This document shows positions 60,372 to 64,000 of a stretch of DNA of 64,000 nucleotides, in pieces. This DNA is from Patiria miniata (Eukaryota > Echinodermata > Asteroidea > Valvatida > Asterinidae): NCBI RefSeq assembly GCF_015706575.1, contig NW_024037064.1, positions 8,099,606 through 8,163,605 on the forward strand, written 5' to 3'. The notes under the pieces are model-generated. The model saw nothing but the letters and a program-made list of their open reading frames with translations, was not told where the DNA came from and made no database searches. Within the stretch, counting starts at the first letter, position 1. Each line of letters begins with the position of its first letter. The translations under genes and the position numbers were made by a program.

Positions 60372-60812
60372 TAGCCCCATAAATGGGGCTGAAATACTAG
60401 CTATCCTCCTTATAATTGTGAGCCACACAGAGGCTAAATGAAGGGAAACGTTTGGGGAAATTGAAATGTTTGTTTTCCCACTTGATGAAAGATATTTACT
60501 TGGTTAAAACGCCAGGATAAATTTAATTCTGTTCCTGTCGGTGTTTAGTTATCCAGTAATTTTCAGGCGAAATTTGCAGTGGGTTTGTCCAAAAACATTT
60601 TTTTTCTATTGGTCCCAGGTCATGAAAATATGACATTTATATTTTTGTTGGTTAGTAACCAGGTTAGTATCTTCCAAAGTGCCAATCAAATGGAAAAAAA
60701 TAATCCTGATTTCAAGTCCTCCAAATCAACTTTCCCCTACATTTAGCATGGCGCCGCTCTGTGGCTCACAATACAGTGGAAGTTCGGTATTTTGACCACA
60801 CCTCATGGGGCT
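60372..60812. mobile_element. Palindromic element family B, copy 2
   Basis: It begins AGCCCCATAAATGGGGCT and ends ACCTCATGGGGCT; TTGTGAGCCACACAGAGGC on the left pairs with CGCTCTGTGGCTCACAATAC on the right. Its position matches copy 1 in the other repeated block. Confidence 0.65.
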
Positions 60813-60988
60813 ACACTTCCCTATGCGATACTAATTTACCTTGATTTGTTTTGACTCACTAGTGATGTCGAAAACCAAGGTAATGTCACTGGAAGTTTGA
60901 GGTGTTTTTAAATTCTTGTTTTTGTTAGGGTTATTATTTGGCAAAAAGAGACCCCCCAGGAAAGAAACCCAGATGACTACCTCAATCT

Positions 60989-61451
60989 AGCCCAATAAAT
61001 GTGGCCTATTTACTGGACTACCTCCGTAAACATATGCCACACATCCACATGTACAAAAACGTGTCGCACTTTGCCAAATTTTGATTTTCACATTTAGGCT
61101 TAGTTTGTAGTTTTTTTTTGCTTTAGAAGCATACTCACCATCTTTAAAGGCTAATCAGAAAGTGCTGCCATTTTCAGATGTCTTTTTTTCGTGAAATTTT
61201 CAGATTCATTTGCACACGTTTGCGGATCAAAATTTCATGTTGAAATTTCACAAAAATTAGACATCTGAAAAAGGCAGCACTTTCTGATTAGCCTATAAAG
61301 ATGGTGAGTATGCTTCTAAAACAATAAACCTACAAACTAAGCCTAAATGTGAAAATCAAAATTTGACAAAGTGCGACACGTTTTTGTACATATGGAAGTG
61401 TGGCCTATGTTTACGGAGGAAGTCCAGTTAATAGGCCACATTTATGGGGCT
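60989..61451. mobile_element. Palindromic element family B, copy 3 (most regular)
   Basis: Arms of about 220 bp run from AGCCCAATAAATGTGGCC inward and, in reverse, from AGCCCCATAAATGTGGCC inward. Inner pairs include AACGTGTCGCACTTTG with CAAAGTGCGACACGTT and CTAATCAGAAAGTGCTGCC with GGCAGCACTTTCTGATTAG. Its ends match copies 1 and 2, but its interior differs. Confidence 0.75.
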
Positions 61452-61697
61452 AACCTTAATCTTGCGATGCAAAATGAATGAATGCACAACGAATCGTTAT
61501 TTTGCGGGGCACTGACAAGTACGAAAACCTATATTTTCCACCAAAAATACTGTTAAAAATAACAAAACTATGGGTATTGGAATGGACAGAAGTTAACTCA
61601 ATGTTGAAGAAGTCATTTTCAATGACAAAGGCCGTTTTAACAACTACATAAATAGAGGGGTCGAGAAGCACAGTAAAAAATGTATCTTGCAACTCAC

Positions 61698-61884
61698 CGC
61701 TGAGTAGCTGTAGTCCAGCAGTTACCGCTGCCCTAGTCCCGTCGAACAACCATCCGCCGAATTCACATAGCAAAAGACGGATACTCTCCAAAATAGTGTT
61801 CCTGGAATGTGTCCCTCTATTCCTAGAGTGTCCTTCGATATGCAGAAACCAAAGTTTCAAAAGTCTTTTCAAGGTTCCAATCAT
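61698..61884 (-). CDS. Candidate first coding exon on the - strand, unknown family
   Basis: ATG at 61884 (read leftwards) opens 62 codons (MIGTLKRLLKLWFLHIEG..., ending AGLQLLS) up to a GCG/GTGAGT donor. A CpG-containing segment with AAATGGCGC lies just upstream, as in many promoters. The equivalent segment in copy 1 (about 29176-29365) keeps the donor, but the frame has a stop after five codons (ATGATTGGAACCTTGAAGTGA). The peptide is not recognised. It could be the first exon of a decayed gene or part of a repeat. Confidence 0.3.
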
Positions 61885-62833
61885 ATTTACACTTCAAACT
61901 TCCAACCTTGTCGATACACGCATCGCTAAAAATGGCGCTCAGCACACCACAACACGTACACGTGTGTGTATGTCTGTATCCCACACAACGGCAAAAGTTG
62001 TGCGAACTTTTGACAGCTGGCTCGCGCGCGCTGAATTAGCATAACAATAACGGGCTCTTATGGCGCGCGAAAGAGACAAAGATCTCGTTCGTATAGCTGT
62101 GATTCAATATTGTGTGGACAAGCAGATGACTGGAACTTTAATTCGTGACTCTTACGCAAGGTAAGGGCTTTCAACTTTCACAATTCACGTGCACATTTTG
62201 AGTGTGGATCAGAGCTTCAGAATTGTTAATACATTAGAATAAAGGATACATTTTGGCCCCAAGCAAAACTATTTTCAACGGTGGCAATTAAAGTTGTTTG
62301 GTGTGCCCACTTGTCAAACCACTTAAAGAAAAGCATATTGTTCCAACAACCTATCCAAAGAACCGCTCACTATTTTGGAACATTCGTACTACCATAGAGC
62401 TAGAACCTGTGGTCACAATAACGTAATGCTTAGTGGCAATAAGTAGGCATCGTTTAACTTATATCCAACACTCAGCAGCAACGAATGCATAAACGATTCA
62501 CTCATGCATAACCAGGCAAACATATGGTGTTGCTCTCTAAGATGGCCTCTACGCAGTAGGTAACTAGGTATATTGGCAATGGGCAGATGAGGGAGCTGTA
62601 GTGATCAACTTTTGAATGCAAGTCCAGAGACGCACATGAGATTTAATTCCCAAAAGTTCAATTTACAGACGAAAGTACTTGGAATCAAGATGATGTTTCT
62701 AATTTCAAAATTGTTCTCCAAGTTACGTGCATTTCCATAATAATATATATAATATTTTTTGCACCCCACAACTGTGTGGTTCAAAACTTCTTCCAGACTA
62801 TTACCTAATGAGTTTTTTTTAAGTGTGCTATAT

Positions 62834-63141
62834 ACAGGGTGAGTTAAAAAAAACGAAACAAAAAAATGTCGGGACCATTTTTTAAAGTAAAGTTTTGCAT
62901 GTAGCACATGCATATAGAGATGTGTGTGAATTGTTTTGTCTCGATGAAAGAAACAGACTTTTAAAACGGTGCCTGTGTTTAAAATCCCATTCAAGTATAT
63001 TCAGTGATTTGAATGATTCTAGTACTAAAAGAAGGCTTTTTAATTGTGGGCTTTTATATCCTAGATTTTAAAGGTGCTACATGCAGATATTCTTTCCAAA
63101 TTGGTCCCGACATTGCGTTTCGGTTTTTGTACACAACCTGT
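62834..63141. mobile_element. MITE family A, copy 2
   Basis: It starts ACAGGGTGAGT and ends ACACAACCTGT, and shares with the copy at 18004 the runs GTTTTGCATGTAGCAC, AGTGATTTGAATGAT and TATATCCTAGATTTT. It is shorter and less regular than copy 1. The 129-codon open frame across it on the - strand is not a gene. Confidence 0.75.
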
Positions 63142-64000
63142 ACATGCGTATATACCTGAAAGTAATTCACTACGAATTCTTCCGTGATGAAGCTCGCTCA
63201 ATTTGTTTCTGTAGGTAACTTAGAAGCGGTTCCTTGAGTAACTTCGACAGGAACACTCTCGCTAGCAAAAAAGAGGTACACGGAGGACTATGCATATTCA
63301 TGAAGATATGACACCACTATATGTCCCTGTTTAATAAATGTAAGCAAACATTTCAAAATTGGATTACACGGTTATGACAATTTACAGATAACAGTGGCTA
63401 CGTAGCCTTAACCCACAAAATTGCAGAATTCTGGTTATTATAATTTAGATTATTTTAAAATTGGATTTTGCACTTTGATTTAATATACCGAATACCGAAT
63501 CATCCTCCTCCTTATCTTGATTCCGAAGCTCAGATTGAAAAGAAAATTCCATAGAGATACCCCTTCTCTATTTCATGAATGAACAATTACCTCGATACAG
63601 TGCAAATAAAGTCTGTTTCAGTAGAATAGGCATATATATGATAACAATTTATTATGATGCAAATAATCTATTCATCTGCATATACTTCTCTGTATAAATT
63701 GATCATATCTCAGTCAAAAAGTCAAATCAGGCCCACCAAAGGAAGTAAACAAATGTTTCATATCTTCTTTGTCTAATTTGTGTGCTGTTCCCAATTCTAA
63801 ATTATATTTACAATACTCAAAATTTACAAAATGCTCAAAATGTTTAATTCCAAAAGTGCTAATCAATTATGACATTGACATTTAATTTACAACCTTCTTC
63901 ATATAAGCTAAATCAAAGGTTAACCAAAAATTCAATTGTTTGCCCTTAAAACCAACTTTTATAATATGATTCATATTCATTCAGAATTATTAAGTTGATT
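63142..64000. other. Right end of the window, no feature seen
   Basis: AT-rich with no credible open frame, splice pair or long repeat. The last 0.4 kb contains many short A/T runs. Confidence 0.5.

Larger units (their letters stand above)
57840..62570 (+). repeat. Large repeated block, copy 2
   Basis: Second copy of the block at 25850-29960, about 32 kb away and on the other side of the RTK gene. The order and orientation of landmarks are kept. It may be a segmental duplication or two copies of one long composite element. Confidence 0.75.

Noticed and set aside
62605-62994. 129-codon open frame on the - strand
   Set aside because: It crosses the end of a MITE and has no domain, so it is chance coding in AT-rich sequence.

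Overview
The window is nuclear DNA from an animal. It holds two intron-rich genes on the + strand, GT-AG splice sites, AATAAA polyadenylation signals, tRNA-derived SINEs, a LINE remnant and several families of inverted-repeat DNA transposons. The protein families and the SINE style fit a marine invertebrate, most likely a deuterostome (echinoderm, hemichordate or cephalochordate). The species cannot be named from this sequence. Because no transcript data were used, exons were assembled by hand from splice signals, reading phase and protein family fit.

Region 1 (1-10,290) is mostly repeats: locally duplicated blocks (about 115-850 with 980-1995, 2090-2280 with 3520-3700, 6230-6720 with 7320-7725), a 0.67-kb element with perfect 33-bp terminal inverted repeats (4703-5372), and a GT-rich irregular tandem array (8200-10,110). 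Two small candidate exons (2579-2673 and 3006-3039) match in phase to the next gene.

Region 2 (2579-21,921) is a ZU5-UPA-death-domain gene, an UNC5/UNC5CL/PIDD-like signalling protein. It has seven well-supported exons from 14,270, including 57-bp and 27-bp micro-exons, and ends in a death-domain exon. A 3.7-kb inverted-repeat-bounded element with a broken THAP-domain exon on the - strand lies inside its large intron.

Region 3 (22,000-35,630) is a repeat-rich spacer: a SINE-like tRNA fragment, an approximately 4-kb block that recurs at 57.8-62.6 kb, a 1.27-kb foldback palindrome, a 380-bp MITE with TTA target duplications, and a duplicated candidate first exon with a conserved splice donor.

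Region 4 (35,655-55,690) is the main find. It is a 23-exon receptor tyrosine kinase of 1306 predicted residues: signal peptide, CUB, MAM, five Ig-like domains, one transmembrane helix, three tandem juxtamembrane repeats each carrying one tyrosine motif, then a tyrosine kinase. All exon phases close and the total length is a multiple of three. Two independent internal duplications are visible, an Ig-Ig exon pair and a juxtamembrane exon made in triplicate. The kinase keeps its key catalytic residues but departs from consensus in several motifs.

Region 5 (55,691-64,000) holds the kinase gene's 3' end, with a 197-bp tandem duplication just after the stop codon. The second copy of the large repeated block and more palindromic elements follow.
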